A stretch of DNA of 36,998 nucleotides. Origin: an uncultured Thermoleophilia bacterium (lineage in GTDB: Bacteria > Actinomycetota > Thermoleophilia > Miltoncostaeales > Miltoncostaeaceae). Both the position numbers and the translations under genes were made by a program. The notes below the pieces were generated by a model. The model had not been told where the DNA came from, made no database searches, and saw nothing but the letters and a program-made list of their open reading frames with translations. The stretch covers positions 1 through 36,998 of the forward strand of contig CAMYIK010000003.1 in assembly GCA_947258365.1 (NCBI GenBank), written 5' to 3'. Shown here in pieces: positions 1 to 8,275 of this stretch; the first letter of the stretch is position 1; the number at the start of each line of letters is the position of its first letter.

Positions 1-749
1 GGGGCACCTGCCGGTCGGCTCGTGGCGCGCGACATCATGAAGTGAACCCGGCTCAGTCGTCCGCCACGACGCTCCAGCAGCGACCAGACGTCTTTGCCGC
101 CGTTGCGCCACTCGGAGCGGGTAAACGGTGTGATGCGGCCTCCGCGAGCGTGGTACATCTCGAGCCACACCCCGCCGGCCGTGGCGAGCCCGGGCATGAC
201 CTTGTTCCAGGTGGCGAAATGGGCCTTACCGTCCCGCCCGAGATTGTGATTGCGGCCCCGGCCCTTCGCGATCGCGGACGTGAAGTTCGGCGCCATGTAG
301 AAGTGCACCCGGCTTGCCCAAGTACCGCCGAACGGGCTGGTGGTGTTGAGCTGGCGCATCGCCGCGGTGAGGTTCGCGCCGTTGCGTGGACCCTTGCGGT
401 CGTTGAACGCCTCCGTGATTTCATCGACAAAGACGAGGTGGCTGGTGCAGGCGTGGTTGCGCCCGCGAATCGTGCATCGGCGAATGTGTCTCTTGAGCAG
501 CGCTGCGATCGAGGCAGCGCTTCGCCCCTGCAGTTCGCCGCCGCTGACTTTGCTGACGCGATACTTGCGCCCTAATATCTGCCCGGCCGGCGCCTGGTGA
601 AGCGCGCCTTTGGGTCCTGACAGGCCGCCGCGAACGATCTGCTTTACGGGCCCCTCGGCGTCGTAGAGCACACTGGTCGCCGCGCTGGCGGCGACGGGGA
701 GGGCTGCGAACGCCGCTAGGGCCGCGCCGATGGCAAGGGTCTGTCGCAT
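1..749 (-). CDS. Secreted hypothetical protein with N-terminal signal peptide; 3' end runs off the window
   Basis: Manual reverse-strand translation from ATG at 749 gives MRQTLAIGAALAAFAALPVAASAATSVLYDAEGPVKQIVRGG...HFYMAPNFTSAIAKGRGRNHNLGRDGKAHFATWNKVMPGL..., open to base 1. The ORF track lists only other-frame ORFs here, probably because this frame has no stop inside the window. Confidence 0.75.
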   Translation of the reverse strand, partial: MRQTLAIGAALAAFAALPVAASAATSVLYDAEGPVKQIVRGGLSGPKGALHQAPAGQILGRKYRVSKVSGGELQGRSAASIAALLKRHIRRCTIRGRNHACTSHLVFVDEITEAFNDRKGPRNGANLTAAMRQLNTTSPFGGTWASRVHFYMAPNFTSAIAKGRGRNHNLGRDGKAHFATWNKVMPGLATAGGVWLEMYHARGGRITPFTRSEWRNGGKDVWSLLERRGGRLSRVHFMMSRATSRPAGA

Positions 750-977
750 CGCTGGGACCCTTCCGCACGCGTATGCGGGAGGGGTGAAGTTGACGTTAGC
801 GCCCCTAAGAGGCTTGTGATGGACCCGGTGCCAGTCTGTCGCTCGAGCCCGGTGCGTCGGATATGGCTGCCTCTCATTCGAGCAGTGCCATCTCGCCAAC
901 CCAACGCACGCTGGCGCCTGGCCGTGAGTAGAGGCTCTGTCTAGCTCAGCCCTGCACGATGCAGGAATCCAAGTCGC

Positions 978-1259
978 TCAATCGTCGAAGCGGTTGACGT
1001 AGTCCAGTTCGTCGTCGTCCCAGTCGCGCTGGCCGGCGATGTTCGCGTACGAGCGCCACTCGGCGAGGATCAATCCGACGTCCTTGCCCGAGATCTGGGG
1101 ATGGGTGCCTGCGATCAGCTGTTCTGCGAGCCCGTCGGAGCCCTCAGGCGGTGGGCGGCCGATTTCATTGAGCACCGCCCAGACGTGGTCCTCGTCGAGC
1201 ATGGGGCGCTCGCCGACGATGTACGCCGCGGCCTCCCCGATATCGAGGTCATCGCTCAT
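978..1259 (-). CDS. Small acidic hypothetical protein
   Basis: 93-aa ORF; its ATG overlaps the stop of the upstream ligase gene (4-bp overlap), consistent with operonic coupling. Confidence 0.65.
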   Translation of the reverse strand: MSDDLDIGEAAAYIVGERPMLDEDHVWAVLNEIGRPPPEGSDGLAEQLIAGTHPQISGKDVGLILAEWRSYANIAGQRDWDDDELDYVNRFDD

Positions 1260-2896
1260 CGACCGAGCTTAGGCCCGTGCTCCGTCCGGTCGTAGCAGTC
1301 GTGGTCAGCGCCGAGCTCGCGGAGCTCGACCTTTCTGACTCGCGCGGTCGGTGTCTTGGGGAGAGCCTCCATGACGCGCACGTAACGCGGCACCGCGAAG
1401 TAGGGCATGCGGCGCGCGCAGTGGCTGAGGAGCGCGTGGGGGTCGGGGTCCTTGCCGTCCTCGGGGACCACGCAGACCATGATCTCCTGCTCGGCGCTGG
1501 CTCCTTCGTGGGCCGCGACGCCGATCGCCGCCGCCTCTTCGATGCCGTCGAACTCGGTGACGATGCGCTCCACCTCCACCGAGCTGACGTTCTCGCCTCG
1601 GCGACGGATGTAGTCCTTGAGCCGATCCTTGAAGTAGAGCCAGCCGTGGGCGTCCATTTCGCCGAGGTCGCCGGTGTGCAGCTTGAGGTTGCGGAAGTCG
1701 TCGGTCGTCTTCTGCGGCATCCCTGTGTACGCGCGCATCGTGATGTTGGGAATCTTCATGTCGACGACGATCTCGCCGGAGGTGTTGGGCGGTAACGGCA
1801 TGTCGCTTTTCGGATCGACGACCTGGACGTCGAAGCCTGGGGTCGACTTTCCGCAGCTTCCCGGTTTGGGCCCGTCTCCGGGCGGAACGTAGGTGACCAT
1901 TCCCGTCTCGGTGAGCCCGTAACCCTCGAAGAAGCGAATGCCGAACCGCTCCTGGAAGTCGAAATAGATGTCCTTGGGTGCGGGCATGGCCATGATCCGA
2001 GTCACCTTGTGGGCCCGGTCGAGCTCCGACTCCGGCGTGTTCCAGATGAAGTAGTTGATGGCGCTGACCGTGTTGAACACGGTGGCCTCGGCATCGATGA
2101 CCTGCTGCCAGAAGCGGCGCGCGCTATAGCGGTCGACGTAGGCGACGCGAGCGCCTGCGATCATGGCCGGGTAGCCGGCAAGCACTTGGGCGTTGCTGTG
2201 GAACAGCGGAAGACACGAGAACACCGTGTCTTCCGCTGTGATTCCGCAGACCTCGTTGTAGGTCCGTCCCGAGAAGTAGTCCGAGGCGTGCTGCTTGATC
2301 ACGCCCTTACTTCGCCCTGTCGTGCCGGAGGTGAACATGATGCGGGCGTCGTCCACGTAGGAGATCTCGACGTCGGGCGTCTCATCGGAGGCGTCGGCGA
2401 CCTCCTCCAGCGTTTCGCGCGCGAAACGCGCGGGCGTCTCGCCCGTCGCGCCGTCGGGGGAAGGCCAGACGATCACTCGCTGAAGCCCGGGTAGCTCGTG
2501 GGAGATGTCCTCGAGCAGGTCCAGATAGCAGTCTGCCATCACCAGGGTGCGCGCCTGCGGCAGATTGATGGCCCATGACAGGAAGTCGCCTCGGTAGGCG
2601 GTGTTGATGGGGCACTGCACCGCGCCCGCGGTGAGGATGCCGAACCAGGTCGTCACGTTGGCCTCGGAGTTAGGCATCATCGTCGCGACGGTCTCGCCGG
2701 CCTCCACACCCCGGGCGATTAAGCCGTTGGCGACGCGGTTGGCGCGTGAGCGCACCTCTGAGTAGCTGAGCCACGGCCCCTCTCCGAAGCGGAGGTAATC
2801 GCGGTCAGGATGGGCTTCGGCGCGCGCGCCAAGGACATGCGGCAGCACCCACTTGGTCGGGTCCTCGTGCTGGTACCAATCACTCCACTCGGCCAT
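1256..2896 (-). CDS. AMP-dependent acyl-CoA synthetase/ligase (ANL superfamily)
   Basis: Motifs IMFTSGTTGRSKGVIKQH, GYGLTETGMVTY, LHTGDLGEMDAHGWLYFKDRLKDYIRRRGENVSSVEVE. Start chosen at internal ATG (MAEWSDWYQHEDPTKWVLPHVL) rather than the longer ORF start. Confidence 0.92.
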   Translation of the reverse strand: MAEWSDWYQHEDPTKWVLPHVLGARAEAHPDRDYLRFGEGPWLSYSEVRSRANRVANGLIARGVEAGETVATMMPNSEANVTTWFGILTAGAVQCPINTAYRGDFLSWAINLPQARTLVMADCYLDLLEDISHELPGLQRVIVWPSPDGATGETPARFARETLEEVADASDETPDVEISYVDDARIMFTSGTTGRSKGVIKQHASDYFSGRTYNEVCGITAEDTVFSCLPLFHSNAQVLAGYPAMIAGARVAYVDRYSARRFWQQVIDAEATVFNTVSAINYFIWNTPESELDRAHKVTRIMAMPAPKDIYFDFQERFGIRFFEGYGLTETGMVTYVPPGDGPKPGSCGKSTPGFDVQVVDPKSDMPLPPNTSGEIVVDMKIPNITMRAYTGMPQKTTDDFRNLKLHTGDLGEMDAHGWLYFKDRLKDYIRRRGENVSSVEVERIVTEFDGIEEAAAIGVAAHEGASAEQEIMVCVVPEDGKDPDPHALLSHCARRMPYFAVPRYVRVMEALPKTPTARVRKVELRELGADHDCYDRTEHGPKLGR

Positions 2897-2947
2897 CAGG
2901 ACGCAGTGAATCAGATCGCGCCCGCGTGTGGCGGGCACGGGCGTGGG

Positions 2948-3700
2948 TCAGTCGTTCCTGTTGGTGAGCCGGCCGTAGGCGTTGCGGGCACGAGCCAACA
3001 GTCGACCACGGCTCGAGCGCCGCTGACCGGCGTCGAAGAGTTCCTGGTGCGACTGAAACACGCCCAGTCGCCCGAAGCGGGGCTCTGGTCGCATGATCGC
3101 CAGCGCCAACCCGCCGAACGTCGGCTCGACGCGGTCGGCCGGAGGATTGGGGTGGAAGGTTCCCTGAATGAAGTCGAGTTCCACGTAGTGCACGTACGGA
3201 CACCCACGCCAGTTCGCGTCCAGGATCCCTTGCCGGATCTCTGGCACGAAGCTGTCGTGAAAGACGATGTGCACGGGTCGTGTTGGACAGTGCTGCAGGA
3301 CGGCGGTGATGTCGCGTTTCACGCCTTCGGTGGTGTGGTCGCCGTCGATGAGCACGAACCCGAGGTCCTCTCCTCTCCGCTCGATGTCCTTGAGTAGCCC
3401 CGGCACGATCTCCCGCGAGTCGCCTGTCAGGAAGGTGATGTTGTCGTAGCGACCGTCGAGCGGCTTCACCGCGGACGCGTCGATGTCGATCGAGTAGACG
3501 CGCTCACTGCGTGAGGCCAAGAGCTTGGTGCAACCGCCGCGGCTGGTGCCGATCTCGATCGAGGTGGTCGGCTGGGCGAACTCCAGCAGATGCAGCACGC
3601 CATACTTTTCCGCCCGAGTCATGTGCCAGTGCAAGGAGCTGTCGGGCTCGGGCACGGGTGTTGGGTTGGGAGTCGCTTCGACCCGGTCGATCACGTTCAT
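2948..3700 (-). CDS. Class I SAM-dependent methyltransferase
   Basis: IEIGTSRGGCTKLLAS...VYSIDIDAS...FVLIDGDHTTEGVKRDI motifs; start chosen at MNVIDRVEATPNP. Confidence 0.75.
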   Translation of the reverse strand: MNVIDRVEATPNPTPVPEPDSSLHWHMTRAEKYGVLHLLEFAQPTTSIEIGTSRGGCTKLLASRSERVYSIDIDASAVKPLDGRYDNITFLTGDSREIVPGLLKDIERRGEDLGFVLIDGDHTTEGVKRDITAVLQHCPTRPVHIVFHDSFVPEIRQGILDANWRGCPYVHYVELDFIQGTFHPNPPADRVEPTFGGLALAIMRPEPRFGRLGVFQSHQELFDAGQRRSSRGRLLARARNAYGRLTNRND

Positions 3701-3934
3701 TGGCGGCTCCGCTCTTTCGGTGGCTGGGGGGGAGAGGCCCGGAGCCTCCAGGTGGGATAGCCACACTTACACCCTCGCAAGCTGCGGCTCAGAGAGGGGT
3801 ATTCACCGGACGTCTTTCTCTCAAGTTCCATTCATTTGCGCTCTCCGCCGTCATCGATTGCGCAGCGTGGGCACCTGCCCGCATTAACGAACGCGCCGCT
3901 CAAGTCGGCCACCCTGGGTGTCGAGACAGTTGGC

Positions 3935-4207
3935 ATGCGCCCCGAGAACCAGCGCAGCTCCGCGGACACCAGTCGCAGGAGCTGGATCGCTCCGCGTGCC
4001 CGCACCAGTCTTCGCGAGGCCATCGAAGCCGTATCGGCATCGACCGATGCTCCTTTTCGTATTCGGCCCATCGGCGCTCGAGGCGACGAGCAGATGTTCG
4101 AGGCGCGCGAAGAGTTCGAGTTGGGAACTGAAGGCCGCCGCTTCGTCGTCGGCGTCGACCGTCGCGGCGATGGCGTTCGGGTCTTCTGCAGCGGATGGGC
4201 CGCATGA
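3935..4207 (+). CDS. Hypothetical protein
   Basis: ORF with plausible codon usage; its TGA overlaps the ATG of the next ORF (ATGA). Start uncertain. Confidence 0.4.
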   Translation: MRPENQRSSADTSRRSWIAPRARTSLREAIEAVSASTDAPFRIRPIGARGDEQMFEAREEFELGTEGRRFVVGVDRRGDGVRVFCSGWAA

Positions 4208-4458
4208 GGCGTACCACCGAAGGCATCAAAGCCGTCGAGGTGGCGCAGCTGTGCCATCGCATTCGCGCCGCCGGCGCTCCCGGCGGAAAGGCGCGTCCGA
4301 AGCTGCTCGCGGAATACGAGCGCATCGCGGGCGAGCTCGGCGTCGAGCCAGCCGAGATCACCACCGGTCGCGACCTCGAGCGAGCGGCCGCGAAGCTGCT
4401 GCGCTCTGTCGCCGCCCGTGAGCGTGCTCAGCACGCGCACCGGCGCAACCGCCCTTAA
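4204..4458 (+). CDS. Hypothetical protein (MRRTTEGIKAVEVAQLCHRIRAAG...)
   Basis: ORF with ATGA overlap with upstream ORF; compositionally balanced protein. Confidence 0.5.
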   Translation: MRRTTEGIKAVEVAQLCHRIRAAGAPGGKARPKLLAEYERIAGELGVEPAEITTGRDLERAAAKLLRSVAARERAQHAHRRNRP

Positions 4459-4561
4459 CCCCGCTCTGGGCGTAAACCCGAGCTGGCGAATCGCCACTGA
4501 TCGGCCCAGGTCCCTGTGATACCGTGCTTCGGTCCGGGTTCCGGACGGGAGGGCTTTCCAC

Positions 4562-4720
4562 GTGCCACGTGACGACCGGATGGTCACGATCGCCTGTGAC
4601 GCCTGCGGGCGACGCAACTATCGGACCAACAAGAGCCGGAGCCGCGACGGTGAGAGGATCGCTCTCAGAAAGTACTGTCGCTGGTGCGCACGGCATACCC
4701 TTCACAAAGAGACGCGGTAG
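4562..4720 (+). CDS. rpmG: 50S ribosomal protein L33
   Basis: GTG-start ORF (VPRDDRMVTIACDACGRRNYRTNKSRSRDGERIALRKYCRWCARHTLHKETR) with CxxC...CxxC zinc-ribbon. At 52 aa it is below the ORF track cutoff. Position upstream of tRNA-Trp/secE/nusG fits. Confidence 0.9.
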   Translation: MPRDDRMVTIACDACGRRNYRTNKSRSRDGERIALRKYCRWCARHTLHKETR

Positions 4721-4743
4721 CCGGGTGCCGTATCGGCACACTG

Positions 4744-4816
4744 AGGGTCGTAGCTCAATTGGTAGAGCACCGGTCTCCAAAACCGGGGGTTGGGGGTTCG
4801 AGTCCCTCCGGCCCTG
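4744..4816 (+). tRNA. tRNA-Trp (anticodon CCA)
   Basis: AGGGTCG...CGGCCCT acceptor, TAGCTCAATTGGTAGAGCA D-arm, CGGTCTCCAAAACCG anticodon arm with CCA, GGGGGTTCGAGTCCCTC T-arm. CCA tail not encoded (followed by TAACCC). Confidence 0.95.
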
Positions 4817-4843
4817 TAACCCTCTGACGACGTAAAGGACGGA

Positions 4844-5173
4844 ATGGGAACCTCGCGGCCCCGAAAACGATCAGGAGGCTCTCGGCGACGTCGCAAGACG
4901 ACGCCCGAGAAGTCAACCGCGCAAAAGCCGAATCCGCGCCCACGGTCTCAGCCCAAAAAGGAAAAAGCGGGCTCGGTCACCAAGGCCGTTCAGCGCAACC
5001 GAGGCTCACAGTTTCTCTCCGAGGTCATCGCCGAGCTCCGCAAGGTGAGCTGGCCGGGCCGCGGACAGCTCGCTCAGGGCACCACGGTCGTGCTGATTGT
5101 CGTTGCCATCGTTACCGTCTATCTCGCGATCGTCGACGAAATCTTCGGCCGCTTGATCGACTCAATCTTCTAG
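4844..5173 (+). CDS. secE: Preprotein translocase subunit SecE with basic N-terminal extension
   Basis: FLSEVIAELRKVSWPGRGQLAQGTTVVLIVVAIVTVYLAIVDEIFGRLI; between tRNA-Trp and nusG. Confidence 0.95.
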   Translation: MGTSRPRKRSGGSRRRRKTTPEKSTAQKPNPRPRSQPKKEKAGSVTKAVQRNRGSQFLSEVIAELRKVSWPGRGQLAQGTTVVLIVVAIVTVYLAIVDEIFGRLIDSIF

Positions 5174-5199
5174 CCCGCTTTCCGGAGGCAGTCACTCAG

Positions 5200-5742
5200 G
5201 TGTTCCGCTGGTATGTCATCAACACCTACTCGGGTCACGAGAAAAAGGTGAAGACCAACCTCGAGCAGCGCATTCGCTCGATGGGTCAGTCCGACAACGT
5301 GCGCGAGATCGTCGTGCCGACCGAGCAGGTCGTCGAAACCAAGGACGGCCAGAAGGTGCAGACCGAGAAGCGCACGCTTCCGGGCTACGTCTTGGTACAC
5401 GTCGATATGTCGCCCGACGTCCACTGGCTCGTTAAGAACACGCCGGGTGTGACGGGCTTCGTCGGCGGCTCAAACCTCGGCGGCCGCCAGAGCGAGCCGG
5501 TGCCGCTCTCGCAGATGGAGGTCGACCGCCTCCTTCGTAAGACGCCCGAGTCGCGTCCGCGTGTCCGCATGGAGTTCACCGTCGGCGAGACCGTCAAGGT
5601 CATCAACGGGCCGCTCTCGGACTTCAGTGGAGAGATCGCCGAGATCAACCAAGAGCAGGCTCGCCTCAAGGTGCTCGTGAGCATCTTCGGCCGCGAAACC
5701 CCGGCAGAGTTGTCCTTCGATCAGGTCAAGAAGGTCACCTGA
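5200..5742 (+). CDS. nusG: Transcription termination/antitermination factor NusG
   Basis: GTG start; WYVINTYSGHEKKVKTNLEQR...GYVLVHVDMSPDVHWLVKNTPGVTGFVG...FTVGETVKVINGPLSDFSGEIAEINQEQARLKVLVSIFGRETPAELSFDQVKKV. Confidence 0.97.
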   Translation: MFRWYVINTYSGHEKKVKTNLEQRIRSMGQSDNVREIVVPTEQVVETKDGQKVQTEKRTLPGYVLVHVDMSPDVHWLVKNTPGVTGFVGGSNLGGRQSEPVPLSQMEVDRLLRKTPESRPRVRMEFTVGETVKVINGPLSDFSGEIAEINQEQARLKVLVSIFGRETPAELSFDQVKKVT

Positions 5743-5828
5743 TGCGGAGAATTCTCCGGCGTCCATGGAATGAGCGTGCTCGCGCGTGTAACCTCGCCCG
5801 TCGCTAACAGTCCCGAACGAAGAAGAAC

Positions 5829-6260
5829 ATGGCCAAGAAGGTCGCTGACATCGTCAAGCTCCAGATCCCCGCGGGTGGCGCATCGCCAGCCCCGCCGGTG
5901 GGTCCTGCCCTTGGTGCCGCCGGCATCAACATCATGGAGTTCTGCAAGGCGTTCAACGCCGAGACCCAGCAGGCCGGTGGACTCATCACCCCGGTCGAGA
6001 TCACGGTGTTCGAGGATCGCTCGTTCACCTTCATCACCAAGACTCCGCCTGCCGCGGTGCTCATCAAGCAGGCACTTAATCTGCAGAGTGGCTCCGGCGA
6101 GCCTCACCGCGAGAAGGTCGGCCACTTGAGCCTCGACCAGATGCGGCAGATCGCCGAGACGAAGATGCCGGACCTGAACGCCACCACCATGAACGCGGCC
6201 ATGAAGGTCGTTGCCGGTACGGCGCGCAGCATGGGCGTCACGACCGACCCGATCGAGTAG
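5829..6260 (+). CDS. rplK: 50S ribosomal protein L11
   Basis: [35 protein letters not shown]...; canonical L11. Confidence 0.98.
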   Translation: MAKKVADIVKLQIPAGGASPAPPVGPALGAAGINIMEFCKAFNAETQQAGGLITPVEITVFEDRSFTFITKTPPAAVLIKQALNLQSGSGEPHREKVGHLSLDQMRQIAETKMPDLNATTMNAAMKVVAGTARSMGVTTDPIE

Positions 6261-6268
6261 GAACGACA

Positions 6269-6994
6269 GTGGGCAAGCGCGGGAAACGCTACGACGAGGC
6301 AAGCAGGGGGATCGAGCCGGGTAAGGAGTACCACCCGCTCGAGGCCGTTCAGATGGTCAAGGAACACGAGGTTAGTCGCTTTGACGCCACGATCGAGGTC
6401 CACTTCCGGCTGGGCGTCGATGTCCGTCACGCCGAGCAGCAGCTTCGCGGCACCATCAGCCTTCCCAACGGTACGGGCGGCGACGTCACTGTCGCGGTCT
6501 TCGCTCAGGGCGACCTGGCGAAAGAGGCCGAGGACGCCGGCGCCGACATCGTGGGCGGAGACGATCTTGCGACCAAAATCCAAGAGGGCTTCAGCGACTT
6601 TGACGTGGTCATCGCCGCGCCCGACATGATGGGCGTCGTCGGAAAGCTCGGTCGCGTGCTCGGGCCCCAGGGCAAGATGCCCAACCCCAAGAGCGGCACC
6701 GTCACCCCCGACGTCTCGACGGCCGTAACCGAGATCAAAGCCGGAAAGATCGAGTACCGCACCGATCGCGCGGGCATTGTCCACCTGGCGATCGGCAAGA
6801 AGTCCTTCGAGACGAAACAGCTGGCCGAGAACTACCAGGCTGTGCTCGACGAGATCACGCGGCAGAAGCCGTCGTCATCCAAGGGCAGCTACTTCCGCAA
6901 CATCACTTTGTGTCAGACCCAGGGTCCCGGTGTTCCCGTGGACTCGAACGTGACCGCAGACGAGGTCTTTGAGGAGCAAACCGAAGCCGCGTAG
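6269..6994 (+). CDS. rplA: 50S ribosomal protein L1
   Basis: GTG start; KRGKRYDEA...[19 protein letters not shown]...[19 protein letters not shown]. Confidence 0.97.
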   Translation: MGKRGKRYDEASRGIEPGKEYHPLEAVQMVKEHEVSRFDATIEVHFRLGVDVRHAEQQLRGTISLPNGTGGDVTVAVFAQGDLAKEAEDAGADIVGGDDLATKIQEGFSDFDVVIAAPDMMGVVGKLGRVLGPQGKMPNPKSGTVTPDVSTAVTEIKAGKIEYRTDRAGIVHLAIGKKSFETKQLAENYQAVLDEITRQKPSSSKGSYFRNITLCQTQGPGVPVDSNVTADEVFEEQTEAA

Positions 6995-7145
6995 ACCACT
7001 AAGAACGGACCACCAAAGACCGCGGGGGGCGCGCAAGCGCCTGAAACCATCACCCCGCCGAGGCAGGACCAAGATTCGGCGACACTCCTGAAAACGGGCG
7101 TGATCACCTCTTGCGGCCCACCTCGATGGGCCGTTCTTCATTCTG
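6995..7145 (+). promoter_or_regulatory. Ribosomal protein L10 leader with terminator/attenuator-like hairpin
   Basis: rplA-rplJ spacer with AAAGACCGCGGGG...CCCCGCCGAGGCAGG, resembling the conserved L10-leader core. Also contains GGCGC-GCAA-GCGCC hairpin (about 7028-7041) and GCGGCCCA-CCTCGA-TGGGCCGT hairpin (7113-7134) followed by a T-rich tract. Confidence 0.75.
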
Positions 7146-7158
7146 AGGAGGTGACCCA

Positions 7159-7716
7159 CTGAAACGAGATCAAAAAACCGAAGCCATCGAGGAGCTCATC
7201 CGTCGCTTCGCGGACAACGACACGATGTTCGCGGCCAGCTACAGCGGGCTGAGCGTCTCGCAGATGCAGGATCTGCGGCAGCGGATCGCCGAGGACGCGT
7301 CGTTCTCGGTCGTGAAGAACACCCTGGCTCGCCGGGCCGCGGAGGCCTCGGAGCGCACGGACATGCTCGAGTACCTGGTCGGTCCTACCGGGATCGTCTG
7401 GATCGCGGGCGACCCCGCGCGAGCGGCCAAGGTAATGACCGAGTTCGGCAAGGAGTCCGACGAGCTTTTCGCCATCAAGGGCGGGCTGCTTGGCGGCAAG
7501 CCCTTCGGTGCCGACCAGGTCGTGGCGCTCACCAAGCTGCCATCCCGGGATGAGCTCATCGCGAAGCTCGCCGGCGGATTGGCTGCACCACTTCACGGCC
7601 TCAGCGCCCTCTCTCAGCCTCTCAATGAGCTCGGTGGCGGTTTGAACCAGCTGCTCACCGGTCTTCCGAATGCGCTGAATCAGCTTCGCACTCAGAAAGA
7701 GGCGGCCGGCGGCTGA
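7159..7716 (+). CDS. rplJ: 50S ribosomal protein L10, apparent CTG start codon
   Basis: Frame reads (CTG)KRDQKTEAIEELIRRFADNDTMFAASYSGLSVSQMQDLRQRI... The first in-frame ATG (7225, ORF track) would delete a typical L10 N-terminus. In-frame TGA at 7144-7146 limits the start region. AGGAGGTGA SD sits 7 nt upstream of CTG. Confidence 0.85.
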   Translation: MKRDQKTEAIEELIRRFADNDTMFAASYSGLSVSQMQDLRQRIAEDASFSVVKNTLARRAAEASERTDMLEYLVGPTGIVWIAGDPARAAKVMTEFGKESDELFAIKGGLLGGKPFGADQVVALTKLPSRDELIAKLAGGLAAPLHGLSALSQPLNELGGGLNQLLTGLPNALNQLRTQKEAAGG

Positions 7717-7767
7717 GCCGTCCCGCACACTTTTTTCGACGACACCCGAATCAGGAGATAGACAGAT

Positions 7768-8160
7768 ATGGCGATGAGCACCGAAGAATGGATCGATGAG
7801 CTCAAGGAGATTTCGGTCCTGGAGCTTTCCGAGCGCATCAAGGCTCTCGAGGAGACCTTCGGCATCACGGCGGCTGCGGCTGCCCCGGTTGCGGTCGCAG
7901 CAGCTCCGGCTGCCAGTGGCGGCGATGGCGGCGACGCCGCTGAGGAGCAGACCGAGTTCACGGTCTCCCTCGAGGGTGCCGGCGACAAGAAGATCCAGGT
8001 GATCAAGGTCGTCCGTTCGGTCACCGGTCTGGGCCTCAAGGAAGCCAAGGCTCTGGTGGACGAGGCTCCGAACCCGATCAAGGAAGGCGTCCCCAAAGAG
8101 GAGGCCGACCAGATCAAGGCTCAGATCGAGGAAGCTGGCGGCGAGGTCAAGGTCTCGTAG
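7768..8160 (+). CDS. rplL: 50S ribosomal protein L7/L12
   Basis: Ala-rich hinge and [57 protein letters not shown]. Confidence 0.98.
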   Translation: MAMSTEEWIDELKEISVLELSERIKALEETFGITAAAAAPVAVAAAPAASGGDGGDAAEEQTEFTVSLEGAGDKKIQVIKVVRSVTGLGLKEAKALVDEAPNPIKEGVPKEEADQIKAQIEEAGGEVKVS

Positions 8161-8169
8161 TCGATTCCC

Positions 8170-8204
8170 GATACCTGCCGCGGGCATTGCCCGCGGCAGG
8201 TATC
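8170..8204 (+). terminator. Strong hairpin terminator after rplL (no U-tract)
   Basis: Perfect 16-bp stem GATACCTGCCGCGGGC-ATT-GCCCGCGGCAGGTATC starting 10 nt after the rplL stop. Confidence 0.8.
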
Positions 8205-8275
8205 CCAGGGTCTGAGCTCGTACCGCTCGGCCTGATCGGTAGCATCACGTCCTCCGGGTTTCGCCCGGCCGCTCG

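Noticed and set aside
3832-4617. 261-aa - strand ORF
   Set aside because: Runs antisense across rpmG and has Arg/Ser/Pro-rich composition typical of an out-of-frame translation.
5745-5758. 14-bp palindrome CGGAGAATTCTCCG between nusG and rplK
   Set aside because: Contiguous palindrome with no loop, so not a good RNA hairpin; a single short site with no partner. Could be a protein site but not supportable from sequence alone.
7138-8187. 349-aa antisense ORF across rplJ-rplL
   Set aside because: Antisense to ribosomal protein genes; no independent coding signal.
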